Below, one piece after another: positions 52,092 to 59,942 of a stretch of 64,000 nucleotides of DNA. How positions within the stretch are numbered: the stretch's first letter is position 1; each line of letters opens with the position of its first letter. Location: positions 1 through 64,000 of the forward strand of contig CAZLPU010000016.1 of assembly GCA_964561475.1 (NCBI GenBank), written 5' to 3'. The stretch comes from CAYUYV01 sp964561475 (GTDB lineage: Bacteria; Pseudomonadota; Alphaproteobacteria; JAJFIK01). The translations under genes and the position numbers were made by a program. The notes below the pieces were generated by a model, which did not search any database, had not been told where the DNA came from, and was given only the letters and a program-made list of their open reading frames with translations.

Positions 52092-52162
52092 CAAACAAAA
52101 CCGGGCAAACAAAACCGGGCAAACAAAACCGGGCAAACAAAACCGGGCAAACAAAAACCGGG
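52092..52162. repeat. 14 bp tandem repeat, 5 copies, upstream of nagZ
   Basis: CAAACAAAACCGGG at 52092, 52106, 52120, 52134 and (15 bases, one extra A) 52148. It lies 50-120 bases before the nagZ start. Copies are identical apart from the last, so the expansion is probably recent. Confidence 0.92.
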
Positions 52163-52247
52163 AAGAGCGTGCGCCCTCCCCGGCCCGGAAAACATCAGGT
52201 CCCTGTCCCGTCAGGCCGTGAGCGCCCATGGCTCACGGCGGGACCGG

Positions 52248-53330
52248 TCAGCGGGACGCCACCAGGCAATCCTGGCCTTGAGACTTCAGGCTCTGGCACA
52301 GATTGGCGGCGGCATCACGGCTGGGGAAGTATCCGACCCGCAGACGGTGATAGGTCGTGCCCCGAACATCCGCCACCTGCACATCTTTCTGGTAGGGCGA
52401 CAGGGTCGAACCGAACCGGCTGGACAGGCGTGCCCACAGTTGGTCAGCCCCTTCCCGGCTGGGCAGGGAGGCAAGCTGGACGACAAAGTCTCCACTTGCG
52501 GGCGGCGTCGCGGAGGGTCGCGGCGGTCCGACGGTTTCGCTGCTGGGGCGGGGTGCAGAGACCTGCGGCTGTGCGGACGGTGGCGGCACCTGCGCCTGAC
52601 GCGGCGGCAGCGTCGATGGCTGGACCGTGCGCGGCGGCGGTGTCACCCGGGCCGGTTGCTGGGTCTGGGGTGCGGGCGCCTGAACCTGAGGCTGAGTCTG
52701 GGTCGCCGGAGGCTGAATGGTCTGGCGCGGCGGCGGCACGGACGCACCGGACGAGGGCGCGGGGGCATTGATGCCGGTGCTGGACCCGGTGCCCGTGCTG
52801 GGCGGCGGGACGAAGCGCGAGCCACTGCTGCCGGGAGCCGGAACAGACGGTTGTGTGCCGCCGAGGCCGGAGGCGAAATCCGTCTCCCCTTCCCCCAGGC
52901 CGGTGCTGCCGGATGGGCTGGTCGGATCGACGACCCGGCGCGGTGAAGGCAGTTCAACGATCTGTTCTTCCCGGGGCACCAGCCGGCCATTATCCGTGCT
53001 GGTCTGGGAGCGGGATCCGAAGACATCGCTTTCTTCGGGGCTCTGGATACCACCGGGCTCAGCCGGGCGTTCCCGCACCGCACTGGGCTCACCGGCGATG
53101 AAACGCTGGCCTTCCTGGCGGCCTGCTTCCACACCCTGCTGATAGGCCAGCCACCAGGTGCCGACAATGGCACCGACGACCACCAGAGCCAGAATGACGA
53201 AGAGAGGCATCCGCACGCCGGAGTCTTCGCCTTCGTATTCATAGGCTTCGAGATCCGGATCGTCCGGACGGAACGTGTCCCTGTCGTAATCCCGATCCCG
53301 GGACCGGTCCATATCGTTCATCGCATTCAT
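52248..53330 (-). CDS. SPOR-domain cell-division protein
   Basis: 360 residues. A cytoplasmic charged leader (DRSRDRDYDRDTFRPDDPDL) precedes one membrane helix at about 40-62 (PLFVILALVVVGAIVGTWWL). A Pro/Gln/Ser-rich linker of about 200 residues spans the periplasm to a C-terminal SPOR domain (GDFVVQLASLPSREGADQLW to VGYFPSRDAAANLCQSLKSQ). SPOR domains bind denuded glycan strands at the division septum. The two cysteines in the SPOR domain probably form a disulfide. It starts 206 bases upstream of nagZ on the same strand. Start: ATG 53330 or 53321 in the same frame, both close. Confidence 0.9.
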   Translation of the reverse strand: MNAMNDMDRSRDRDYDRDTFRPDDPDLEAYEYEGEDSGVRMPLFVILALVVVGAIVGTWWLAYQQGVEAGRQEGQRFIAGEPSAVRERPAEPGGIQSPEESDVFGSRSQTSTDNGRLVPREEQIVELPSPRRVVDPTSPSGSTGLGEGETDFASGLGGTQPSVPAPGSSGSRFVPPPSTGTGSSTGINAPAPSSGASVPPPRQTIQPPATQTQPQVQAPAPQTQQPARVTPPPRTVQPSTLPPRQAQVPPPSAQPQVSAPRPSSETVGPPRPSATPPASGDFVVQLASLPSREGADQLWARLSSRFGSTLSPYQKDVQVADVRGTTYHRLRVGYFPSRDAAANLCQSLKSQGQDCLVASR

Positions 53331-53845
53331 CCTGACTTAAACTCCGCATCTTCGTTTCGTGGTGTTCCGATCAGCAAAGCGTGTCGACGACAGCGAACAC
53401 TTTGGGAGCCGGGTACCACACAGGCCATAAACGCCCCGTCCGTACGTCGATATGGCCGGGCTGACTGCACTCTCCCCCCAAAAGCCGGGACCGGTATTGG
53501 CCCCCTAGTGTCGGGCAGGTCCCTGGAGGCGGTAATTCCCCCCAGAGGAGAGCATTGAGAGGAAGGGCGCCTGGAATGAAGCGGCGTTCGCGGTCCTGCC
53601 GGAATGCCGGCCCCGTATCCAGGGGCGCCGAGTGGTCATGCGCCCCATGGAGAAAGGGCCACCCCTTTTTGAGGTGCCTTGCCCGCTAAACCCTTATCGG
53701 CAAGGGGTTAATCGAAGGCATCTCTACCCCTTGCACCATAATCCGTAGCAGACTTGCAACGATTCAGGGTCAGGGTTCAAGACCACTTATTGTACCGGTG
53801 GACACTGCGCGCCAAAATCGGCGATCTGAAGGCTTTGCCGATGGC
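53331..53845. other. Gene-free interval where argS is often found
   Basis: 515 bases between dgt and the SPOR gene with no supported reading frame. It is rich in potential hairpins, including one at 53566-53629 (GGCGCC-TGGA with TCCA-GG-GGCGCC) and a terminator-like AAAGGG-CCAC-CCCTTT with extra Ts at 53653-53670. A further inverted repeat AACCCTT/AAGGGGTT lies near 53690-53709. Confidence 0.5.
53561..53670 (+). ncRNA. Possible structured small RNA
   Basis: Hairpin GGCGCCTGGA/TCCAGGGGCGCC with an inner CCGG-AATG-CCGG, followed by a T-tailed hairpin, in a region without protein coding capacity. No known RNA family recognised; 6S, SRP, tmRNA and RNase P signatures were looked for and not seen. 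Confidence 0.2.
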
Positions 53846-55084
53846 CTAAAGGCTCCGCTCATCGAGATTAAACAGCTTTCGGTGTTCCTCCTGGGCATAA
53901 TGATCGGTCATGCCGGCGATGAAATCGCAGACAACCCGCGCCGTGCCCCGCCTGTCCCTTGGATCCAGACGGGCCCGCCAGGGCGGCGGCAGGACACCCG
54001 GTTCTTCCATGTAAAGTTTGAAAAGATCCCTTAAGACCCGTCTTGCCTTACTGGTCATACGATTGACCTTGTAATGGCGGTACATGTTCTCAAACAAAAA
54101 GCTGCGCAGGGCCCGGTCCGCTGTGACCATTTCCTCGGAAAAACCCACAACCGGCCTGGGCAGCGCCCGCACGTCGTCCGCACTGGCCGGACCCATTTCC
54201 GCCAGCCTGCGACGGGTCTCCGCCACCAGATCCCGGATCATGGTGCCGATCATGCGACGGATCACCTCGTGGACGAGCCGGGAGCGCTCAAGGCCCGGAT
54301 ATTGGCCGCCGATCTCTTTGAAAAGGGCGCCGACGATGGGCAGGTCTTCCACATCCTCGATGGTGAACAGACCCGCCCGCAGCCCGTCGTCCAGATCGTG
54401 GTTGTTGTAGGCGATGTCATCGGAAAGGGCCGCGACCTGGGCTTCGGCGGAGGCAAAACTGTGGAGAGCCAGGTCCTGGACCTTGGCATATTCCACAATG
54501 GCCTCGGGCAGATGCGCCATGGCCCCCTCATCCGCCGCCGGAGCGGACAGCAGCGGGCCATTATGCTTGACGATGCCCTCCAGGCATTCCCAGGTCAGAT
54601 TCAACCCGTCGAAATCGGCGTATTTGGCCTCAAGGCAGGTGATCACTCTCAGGGTCTGGGCGTTGTGATCGAAGCCCCCATAGGTGGCCATGCAGTCCTT
54701 GAGCACATCCTCGCCCGCATGGCCGAATGGGGGATGACCAAGGTCATGGGCCAGGGCCAGGGCCTCCGCAAGATCTTCATCAAGGCCGAGGGAGCGGGAG
54801 ATGGACCGGGCAATCTGGGCCACCTCCAGACTGTGGGTCAGCCGGGTGCGGAAGTAATCCCCTTCATGGGAGACGAACACCTGTGTCTTATGTTTGAGGC
54901 GGCGAAAGGCGCTTGAATGAATGATCCGGTCCCGGTCCCGCTGATAGACCGTGCGGCTGGCGCTCTCGTCCTCCCGGTGGAGACGGCCCCGGGTGGCGGA
55001 TGCCCGGCAGGCATAGGGCGCATGGCCCCGTCCAGAGTCCGGACTTGGATCCTCCAACAGACTTCCGGGCGGCGGTGGCGTCAT
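53846..55084 (-). CDS. dgt: Deoxyguanosinetriphosphate triphosphohydrolase-like protein
   Basis: 412-residue HD-domain enzyme. Metal ligands fit the dNTPase signature: RLTHSLEVAQIARSI (His84), LAHDLGHPPFGHAGE (His113-Asp114) and a later DDIAYNNHDLDDG (Asp). Members hydrolyse dNTPs to nucleosides and triphosphate and so regulate the dNTP pool. Length is normal for the bacterial type, shorter than E. coli Dgt. It opens with a 25-residue polar leader. It is divergent from erpA with a 274-base gap, an arrangement usual in alphaproteobacteria. GAGGA lies 12 bases before the ATG. Confidence 0.9.
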   Translation of the reverse strand: MTPPPPGSLLEDPSPDSGRGHAPYACRASATRGRLHREDESASRTVYQRDRDRIIHSSAFRRLKHKTQVFVSHEGDYFRTRLTHSLEVAQIARSISRSLGLDEDLAEALALAHDLGHPPFGHAGEDVLKDCMATYGGFDHNAQTLRVITCLEAKYADFDGLNLTWECLEGIVKHNGPLLSAPAADEGAMAHLPEAIVEYAKVQDLALHSFASAEAQVAALSDDIAYNNHDLDDGLRAGLFTIEDVEDLPIVGALFKEIGGQYPGLERSRLVHEVIRRMIGTMIRDLVAETRRRLAEMGPASADDVRALPRPVVGFSEEMVTADRALRSFLFENMYRHYKVNRMTSKARRVLRDLFKLYMEEPGVLPPPWRARLDPRDRRGTARVVCDFIAGMTDHYAQEEHRKLFNLDERSL

Positions 55085-55358
55085 CGGGCGGTCGGTCCTC
55101 GTTGCCGGGTCATTGGCGGATTACCACACAGGGGGCAAGCCGCTGAATCCATCCAGTCCTGGCTTGACCATCAAGCCAGGACTTTGAAAGACAGGTGCCG
55201 GGCACTTATGTGCCCCAATAGAGGAAGCGCCCATGGCGCCAGGGCCGTGACAGCCAGCCTGACCAGCAGGACCACACGGGCCTTGCGCCGAAGAGCCCCT
55301 TTCTGCACCCTTCCATGCCATACGTATCGCCCGTTTGGCTCACCAAAGGATTGCGATC

Positions 55359-55733
55359 ATGGAGTCTGCCACATCCACTCCAGGGGAACCACCACGGGAC
55401 GGAACCCCGCTTCCCGTCGGCGTCACGGAACGGGCCGCCCGTCAGATCGCCAAGATCATTGCCGGCGAATCGGCCCCGAAAATGTTGCGCGTTGCCGTGG
55501 ATGGCGGGGGCTGCTCCGGGTTCCAGTACCGCTATGAACTGGTGGACACCGCGAACGAGGATGATCTCGTCATCGAGCGGGACGGCGTGAAGGTCCTGAT
55601 CGATGAGATGTCCCTGCCCTTCCTGGAGGGCTCGGAGATCGACTATGTGGACGATCTCATCGGTGCGTCATTTCAGATCCGCAATCCCAATGCGGTCAGT
55701 GCCTGCGGCTGCGGCACGTCGTTTTCCGTCTGA
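55359..55733 (+). CDS. erpA: Iron-sulfur carrier ErpA/IscA
   Basis: 124 residues from ATG 55359, which has AGGA 8 bases upstream. The A-type carrier domain carries the three cluster ligands: the first cysteine in GGGCSGFQY and two in the C-terminal ACGCGTSF motif. ErpA receives [4Fe-4S]/[2Fe-2S] clusters from the Isc or Suf scaffold and passes them to apoproteins. A 20-residue leader rich in Pro/Thr is extra. The exonuclease gene follows 11 bases on, so they form an operon; this neighbourhood (dgt, erpA, exonuclease III) is conserved. Confidence 0.93.
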   Translation: MESATSTPGEPPRDGTPLPVGVTERAARQIAKIIAGESAPKMLRVAVDGGGCSGFQYRYELVDTANEDDLVIERDGVKVLIDEMSLPFLEGSEIDYVDDLIGASFQIRNPNAVSACGCGTSFSV

Positions 55734-55744
55734 GGCCGGCTTTC

Positions 55745-56563
55745 ATGGCAGGTACAGATTCGGCGCTGCCGTCCGACACGCTGCGGGTGGCCACCTGGAA
55801 CGTCAATTCCATCAAGAAGCGGGCCCAGCACGTGGCCGACTGGCTGGAGAAGACCGGCACGGACGTGCTCTGTCTTCAGGAGCTGAAAGCCGAGACCGCC
55901 GCATTTCCCGCTGAGATTTTCGAAGACAAGGGCTATACCGCCGCCGTCCTGGGCCAAAAGACTTACAATGGCGTGGCGATCCTGTCCCGCCTGCCCCTGG
56001 ACGATGTCACCGAGGGTCTTCCCGGTGACGACGAAGACGAACAGGCCCGCTACATCGAGGCCGTGGTCCAGACAAAGAGCGGTGCGGTGCGGGTGGCGAG
56101 CCTCTACTTGCCCAACGGCAATCCCTGTCCCGGCCCGAAATATGACTACAAGCTGGCCTGGATGGACCGGCTGGCCGCCCATGCCCGGGACCGGCTCGCC
56201 CTGGAAGAGTCCTTGGTGCTTGCCGGGGACTACAATGTCATTCCCACCGAGGATGATGTTCATGACCCGGCGGCCTGGGCGGATGACGCCCTGTTCCGTC
56301 CGGACACCCGGGCCAAGTTCAATGCCTTGGCCTGGCTGGGGTTCACGGACGCCTTCCGGGTCTGCGATGCCACCCCCCACTGTTACACATTCTGGGATTA
56401 TCAGAGCGGCGCATGGCCCAAGGACAAAGGGATCCGCATCGATCACCTGATGCTCTCCCCCCAAGCCGCCGACCGGCTCCAAGGCGCCGGCATCGACAAA
56501 GCCCCCCGGAGCTGGGACCAGCCTTCGGACCACACCCCAGCCTGGTGTGTCCTCAGCGCATGA
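55745..56563 (+). CDS. xthA: Exodeoxyribonuclease III family DNA-repair enzyme
   Basis: 272-residue member of the exonuclease/endonuclease/phosphatase fold. Active-site motifs are WNVNSIKKR, LCLQELK (metal-binding Glu), AGDYNV (Asp/Asn pair), RIDHLM and SDHTPAW (Asp-His). The protein cleaves abasic sites and resects 3' ends in base-excision repair. Length matches E. coli Xth (268). No signal peptide, cytoplasmic. It follows erpA by 11 bases and is probably co-transcribed with it. It ends convergently, 4 bases from the stop of the next gene. Confidence 0.92.
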   Translation: MAGTDSALPSDTLRVATWNVNSIKKRAQHVADWLEKTGTDVLCLQELKAETAAFPAEIFEDKGYTAAVLGQKTYNGVAILSRLPLDDVTEGLPGDDEDEQARYIEAVVQTKSGAVRVASLYLPNGNPCPGPKYDYKLAWMDRLAAHARDRLALEESLVLAGDYNVIPTEDDVHDPAAWADDALFRPDTRAKFNALAWLGFTDAFRVCDATPHCYTFWDYQSGAWPKDKGIRIDHLMLSPQAADRLQGAGIDKAPRSWDQPSDHTPAWCVLSA

Positions 56564-56567
56564 GCCG

Positions 56568-57494
56568 TCAGGGAATGGTGAGCGCGTCGATATCGATCCT
56601 GATGCGCTCTTTCCAGCGCTCCTTCTCCGTGACGGAGACAGTCTTCAGACGGCTGATCACAAGCCCCAACTCGCTGTAGAGATCCACGTAGCCCTCCAGC
56701 TCGCGGTTTCGGTATTCCTCAAAGGACTGCTTGATTGCATCAGAGATTTCGGGAAACACCCGGCGCTCACCCAGGGCCTCCTGTCCTCTGACTTTCGCCC
56801 GCTGACTGATTGTCCTGAAGTCGAAAAGGCGGACCGGCGAAGCCGAGGCGTCTTCCGCCGGATCGCCGGACGCCATGGGTGGCAGGCCATCCGCTTCCAA
56901 GGTGTTGTGGAGAAGATTGCCCAGTTTCGACAGATAAGCCAGATAGGCTTGATATTTCTCCCCGCCCTTGACCCGCATCTCACAGCGCAGGACCTGGACC
57001 ACCCTCCGAAACAGCGGCGCGTCGGTCTGTATCTCTTCCGACACCCGCGCCAGTTCTGACTTCATCCATTCAATGTATTCAATCGGGCGACCGGCAATCT
57101 TCTTTCGGATTTTCTGTTCCAAGACTTTCAACAGTGGGCTGATGATGAAACCATCATTCCCGAAAGAATCCTGAAACCCTAGGGGATTGCAGACCCGGGC
57201 TTCGATATCGAACTCGACATCAATGGTGAAAGTATCTTCGAGTTCGAATGACTCAATCCGGGTTTGTTGCAAAGGAGCGGTATCAATAATCTGGAGAAAA
57301 GAATATTGGGGATTATCGAGAGTGGCCGGATCGAACCGATTGCCGCCCCCAATCAACAGTCTCGGGCCAGTACCGGAGAGGACCCCCACTCTTGGCGGAT
57401 GGAGATTATCGAGTAATCGCAGTGTCTCCCGCCGCGCCTCATTTGAGGCCCGAAGCGAGCCCTGACCGGCAATCGCTGAAGGTTCTTCCGGCAT
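56568..57494 (-). CDS. Unknown 308-residue protein, divergent from coiled-coil membrane gene
   Basis: I do not recognise this protein. ATG 57494 has GGAAGGGG upstream; the frame continues to 57560 but crosses a 19 bp tandem repeat. Residues 75-130 contain beta-strands reading TIDVEFDIEARVCNPLGF, which resembles the N-terminal part of a SPFH/stomatin domain (a strand followed by an Asn-Pro). Helices with QKIRKKIAGRPIEYIEWM follow and the last third is charged and helical. No membrane helix or signal is evident. It is divergent from the 638-residue membrane coiled-coil gene with only short repeats between, so the two probably work together. The SPFH suggestion is a pattern guess. Confidence 0.6.
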   Translation of the reverse strand: MPEEPSAIAGQGSLRASNEARRETLRLLDNLHPPRVGVLSGTGPRLLIGGGNRFDPATLDNPQYSFLQIIDTAPLQQTRIESFELEDTFTIDVEFDIEARVCNPLGFQDSFGNDGFIISPLLKVLEQKIRKKIAGRPIEYIEWMKSELARVSEEIQTDAPLFRRVVQVLRCEMRVKGGEKYQAYLAYLSKLGNLLHNTLEADGLPPMASGDPAEDASASPVRLFDFRTISQRAKVRGQEALGERRVFPEISDAIKQSFEEYRNRELEGYVDLYSELGLVISRLKTVSVTEKERWKERIRIDIDALTIP

Positions 57495-57897
57495 AGTCCC
57501 ATCCCCTTCCCTGTTGAACCGCCCCAGTCCTGTCCGGCTGCGCCAGTCCGGTCGAACCACTTAGGTCCTGTTGAACCACCAAGGTTCTGTCTACCCACCG
57601 ACGCCCCGCCAAAAGCCCGCTGAAACGGCCAGCCCCTCCGCTGATCAACTCCGCCATCGCGGCGCGAACACCTCACCGGCCCGGCCGACGCAATACAACC
57701 CTGCATATCAAATTGACCGCGCAGCGCTTCGCTCTGTCGAAGTCAACTGCACCTTACTATGGTCTTCAGCGCACACCAGATGGGAAATCAATCCGGACAA
57801 CAGGATCCTGCACCTCTCATCGGGCAGCAGGACTATGCATCATACCCGTTGTAGGCTAAACCGTGCCCAGGGCTTGGAAAACGGCGGGGAGACTGAC
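57495..57897. other. Divergent intergenic region
   Basis: 403 bases, no supported gene. It contains the 19 bp repeat array at 57513-57588 and a stretch with lower GC (57690-57770) that may hold the promoter for the gene at 57898. Confidence 0.45.
57513..57588. repeat. 19 bp tandem repeat, 4 copies
   Basis: Units of exactly 19 bases start at 57513, 57532, 57551 and 57570 (for example GTTGAACCACCAAGGTTCT). The copies differ at several positions, so this array is older than the nagZ one. The unit resembles that at 28385. Confidence 0.85.
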
Positions 57898-59814
57898 ATG
57901 CCGAACGGAACCAATCGCGCAGTTGGCCAGCGGCGCACACCGCATATCCTCTGGTCGACCTTTCATATGGGTTCCGCTCTCAGTCTCATCATGATTGCGC
58001 TTCTCTTCATCTCCTTTATCGCGACGTGGAGGGGGATGAGCGATTTTTTGGATACCTCTAGCGGCTTCACCCCCAGTCCCATTGTCGAGACCCAGGACAC
58101 ACCGTCAGACCAAGCGGACACCAATAATCAGCCTCCCCCGGCCGGAGATCTCCAAACCGGTGAAAATCAAGAAGAAGATACGCTTTCAAGCCCTGCCAGC
58201 GGCCAAGGGGATCGCAGCCGGATTATTCTTCAAAATGTGATCGTTGCCTTTGCCGTCTTCATTCTCACATTGATGATGTATGTTGCGTTGGAGTTCCTCC
58301 ACTATCGCGGCCCGATATTGAGAAGATTAGCGGGAGGCCTGCTGTATTTCTTTTTGATGTTGTGGTCCGTCGGGTTTGGCTATGGCTTTTGGTGGTCTTT
58401 GATTGCAGCCGCCGACTCCGACACCAGCGAACTGACCAGTCAGGTGGAGTCAGCCCAGGATCAAATCGTGACCCTGAGGGCCAGCTTGGCCAGCATCACC
58501 ACGCAGATTGCCCCGCTCCGGGCGTTTTCCCAGGAACGCATGGAAATCGAACGAACCAGGGGCGGCACCTGCGGAGGACCCAGGCCTGGACCTGGCGCCG
58601 GTCCCCGATGGCGGGCGCGCACGGCCGTGACCGAAGGCATCGAGAATGTGCTCCAAAGGATCGAGACCGGCTGGATCCAGGCCATCGAGGGCGCGTTGAC
58701 CCGCGCGCAAATTGATGAGGCCCTTATCGCTTTTGAAGCAAGGCTGAACGCAGCCGGAGATGCAAACGCCCGCCGCCGCATCCTGCGGGACCTGAACCGG
58801 GACCTCAAAGACCTGACTATTGAAATCAATACCTATACCAGGACCGTCAAAGGGGAAGTTCTTGCCCTCTTGGGCGATTTCCAGGCTCTGTTAAGTATCA
58901 GAACGCCCAATGCCAATCGGTATTGTTATGATCCCGACCATGTGTCCAGAATCCAACTGTTGGTCAATGCAATCGAAGGCGTTGATGAAATCGAAATCCG
59001 GCCCTTCAATCCCCAGCAGGGCAGACAGGCGGCGGCCGTGGCCGTGGTTCAGGTCTTCGAATCCGTGTTTGATTTCGCCGGTAGTCTGGTCGGGATTGAA
59101 GACACAAACGACGAAGATGAACGGCCCATGCGGCCCCTGGATTACATCGCCCTGATCGCTGCCATCGGCGTTGACTTATCCATCTTCGTCCTGGCTCTGA
59201 TGAGCCCGCGCCGTCCCGGTCACTGGCTGGAGCAGGTGCCTCCGGCTGCCTACGCCAATGAAATCCGGCTCGTGGATCTGATGGAAGAAATCGGCACCAA
59301 TCAAACCGCCCGGTTCCGTCGTCTGCTGCTGGCCTGCATCGTTCGGGACGGACGGGAGGTCTATTGGTTTGTCGTTCCGAGGTTGACCGGGATCAAAAAG
59401 GTGGACGACGAGGGCAATGCCGTGTTCGACAAGACCCTCAAAGAGGAAGGGTTCTACCAGGATCCTGTGCTCAATGATCTGTTGGCAGCCATGCGCCGTC
59501 TGATCCTGGTGCTTGATACCGGAGGGGTCTCCAAGCTCAATCTGATGCCGGACCCGATGGCCCGTTATTTCCACAAGGTCACTCTGGATACGGCCAATGA
59601 ACAGATTGCCCTTGCCCTGGAAATTGTCGGCGAGCGGCGCTACGACCTGAGCCAGGTTGATCTGCGCCCATCCTTCGAATGGTATCAACTGCCAACGGAT
59701 GAAGCCTTGAACCTCATGCGCTCGGCAGATCCCAGCGGCGGCACGGACTGGCCGGGCGGTGTCGGCGCCCCCACCCATGGCGGACGCAAGAACATCGAGG
59801 ACAAGGAGTTCTAA
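57898..59814 (+). CDS. Polytopic coiled-coil membrane protein, paralogue-like
   Basis: 638 residues from ATG 57898 (GGGGAG upstream). Layout: TM1 at about 22-44, a polar loop (about 50-100), TM2 and TM3 at about 104-168, a long coiled-coil/helical periplasmic region with a Cys-Gly-Pro segment (GGTCGGPRPGPGAGPRWRAR, about 221-240) and a second Cys in NRYCYDPD, TM4 at about 412-435, and a cytoplasmic C-terminal part of 200 residues. SFIATWRGMSDFL (39-51), after TM1, matches SFKTTFNGMADYL in the 909-residue protein at 18170-20899, and the order of domains is the same. The function is unknown. It is divergent from the 308-residue gene; a hairpin follows its stop. Confidence 0.75.
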   Translation: MPNGTNRAVGQRRTPHILWSTFHMGSALSLIMIALLFISFIATWRGMSDFLDTSSGFTPSPIVETQDTPSDQADTNNQPPPAGDLQTGENQEEDTLSSPASGQGDRSRIILQNVIVAFAVFILTLMMYVALEFLHYRGPILRRLAGGLLYFFLMLWSVGFGYGFWWSLIAAADSDTSELTSQVESAQDQIVTLRASLASITTQIAPLRAFSQERMEIERTRGGTCGGPRPGPGAGPRWRARTAVTEGIENVLQRIETGWIQAIEGALTRAQIDEALIAFEARLNAAGDANARRRILRDLNRDLKDLTIEINTYTRTVKGEVLALLGDFQALLSIRTPNANRYCYDPDHVSRIQLLVNAIEGVDEIEIRPFNPQQGRQAAAVAVVQVFESVFDFAGSLVGIEDTNDEDERPMRPLDYIALIAAIGVDLSIFVLALMSPRRPGHWLEQVPPAAYANEIRLVDLMEEIGTNQTARFRRLLLACIVRDGREVYWFVVPRLTGIKKVDDEGNAVFDKTLKEEGFYQDPVLNDLLAAMRRLILVLDTGGVSKLNLMPDPMARYFHKVTLDTANEQIALALEIVGERRYDLSQVDLRPSFEWYQLPTDEALNLMRSADPSGGTDWPGGVGAPTHGGRKNIEDKEF

Positions 59815-59815
59815 A

Positions 59816-59835
59816 CCCGTTTCCGTTCAAACGGG
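59816..59835 (+). terminator. Hairpin after coiled-coil gene
   Basis: CCCGTTT-CCGTTC-AAACGGG, directly at the stop codon, 7 base pairs, no T-run. Confidence 0.4.
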
Positions 59836-59909
59836 ATCGGCTTTGACATCTTATTGCTCAGGATGCGCCGCACCTCCGCGGCGGCGGCGGCGCAAGCCAT
59901 CAAGTCAAG

Positions 59910-59939
59910 ATCATTCCGGAATGCCCATTCCGGAATGAT
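59910..59939. terminator. Perfect 13 bp hairpin between convergent genes
   Basis: ATCATTCCGGAAT-GCCC-ATTCCGGAATGAT with TT after it. Each arm is itself close to a palindrome (ATTCCGGAAT), so it is a tandem pair of palindromes. It sits 4 bases from the stop of the carotenoid-oxygenase gene. Confidence 0.7.
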
Positions 59940-59942
59940 TTG

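Noticed and set aside
52092..52162. CRISPR array
   Set aside because: Repeats are contiguous with no spacers and only 14 bp long.
53331..53845. Known structural RNA (6S, SRP, RNase P, tmRNA) in the dgt-SPOR gap
   Set aside because: None of their signature segments was found.
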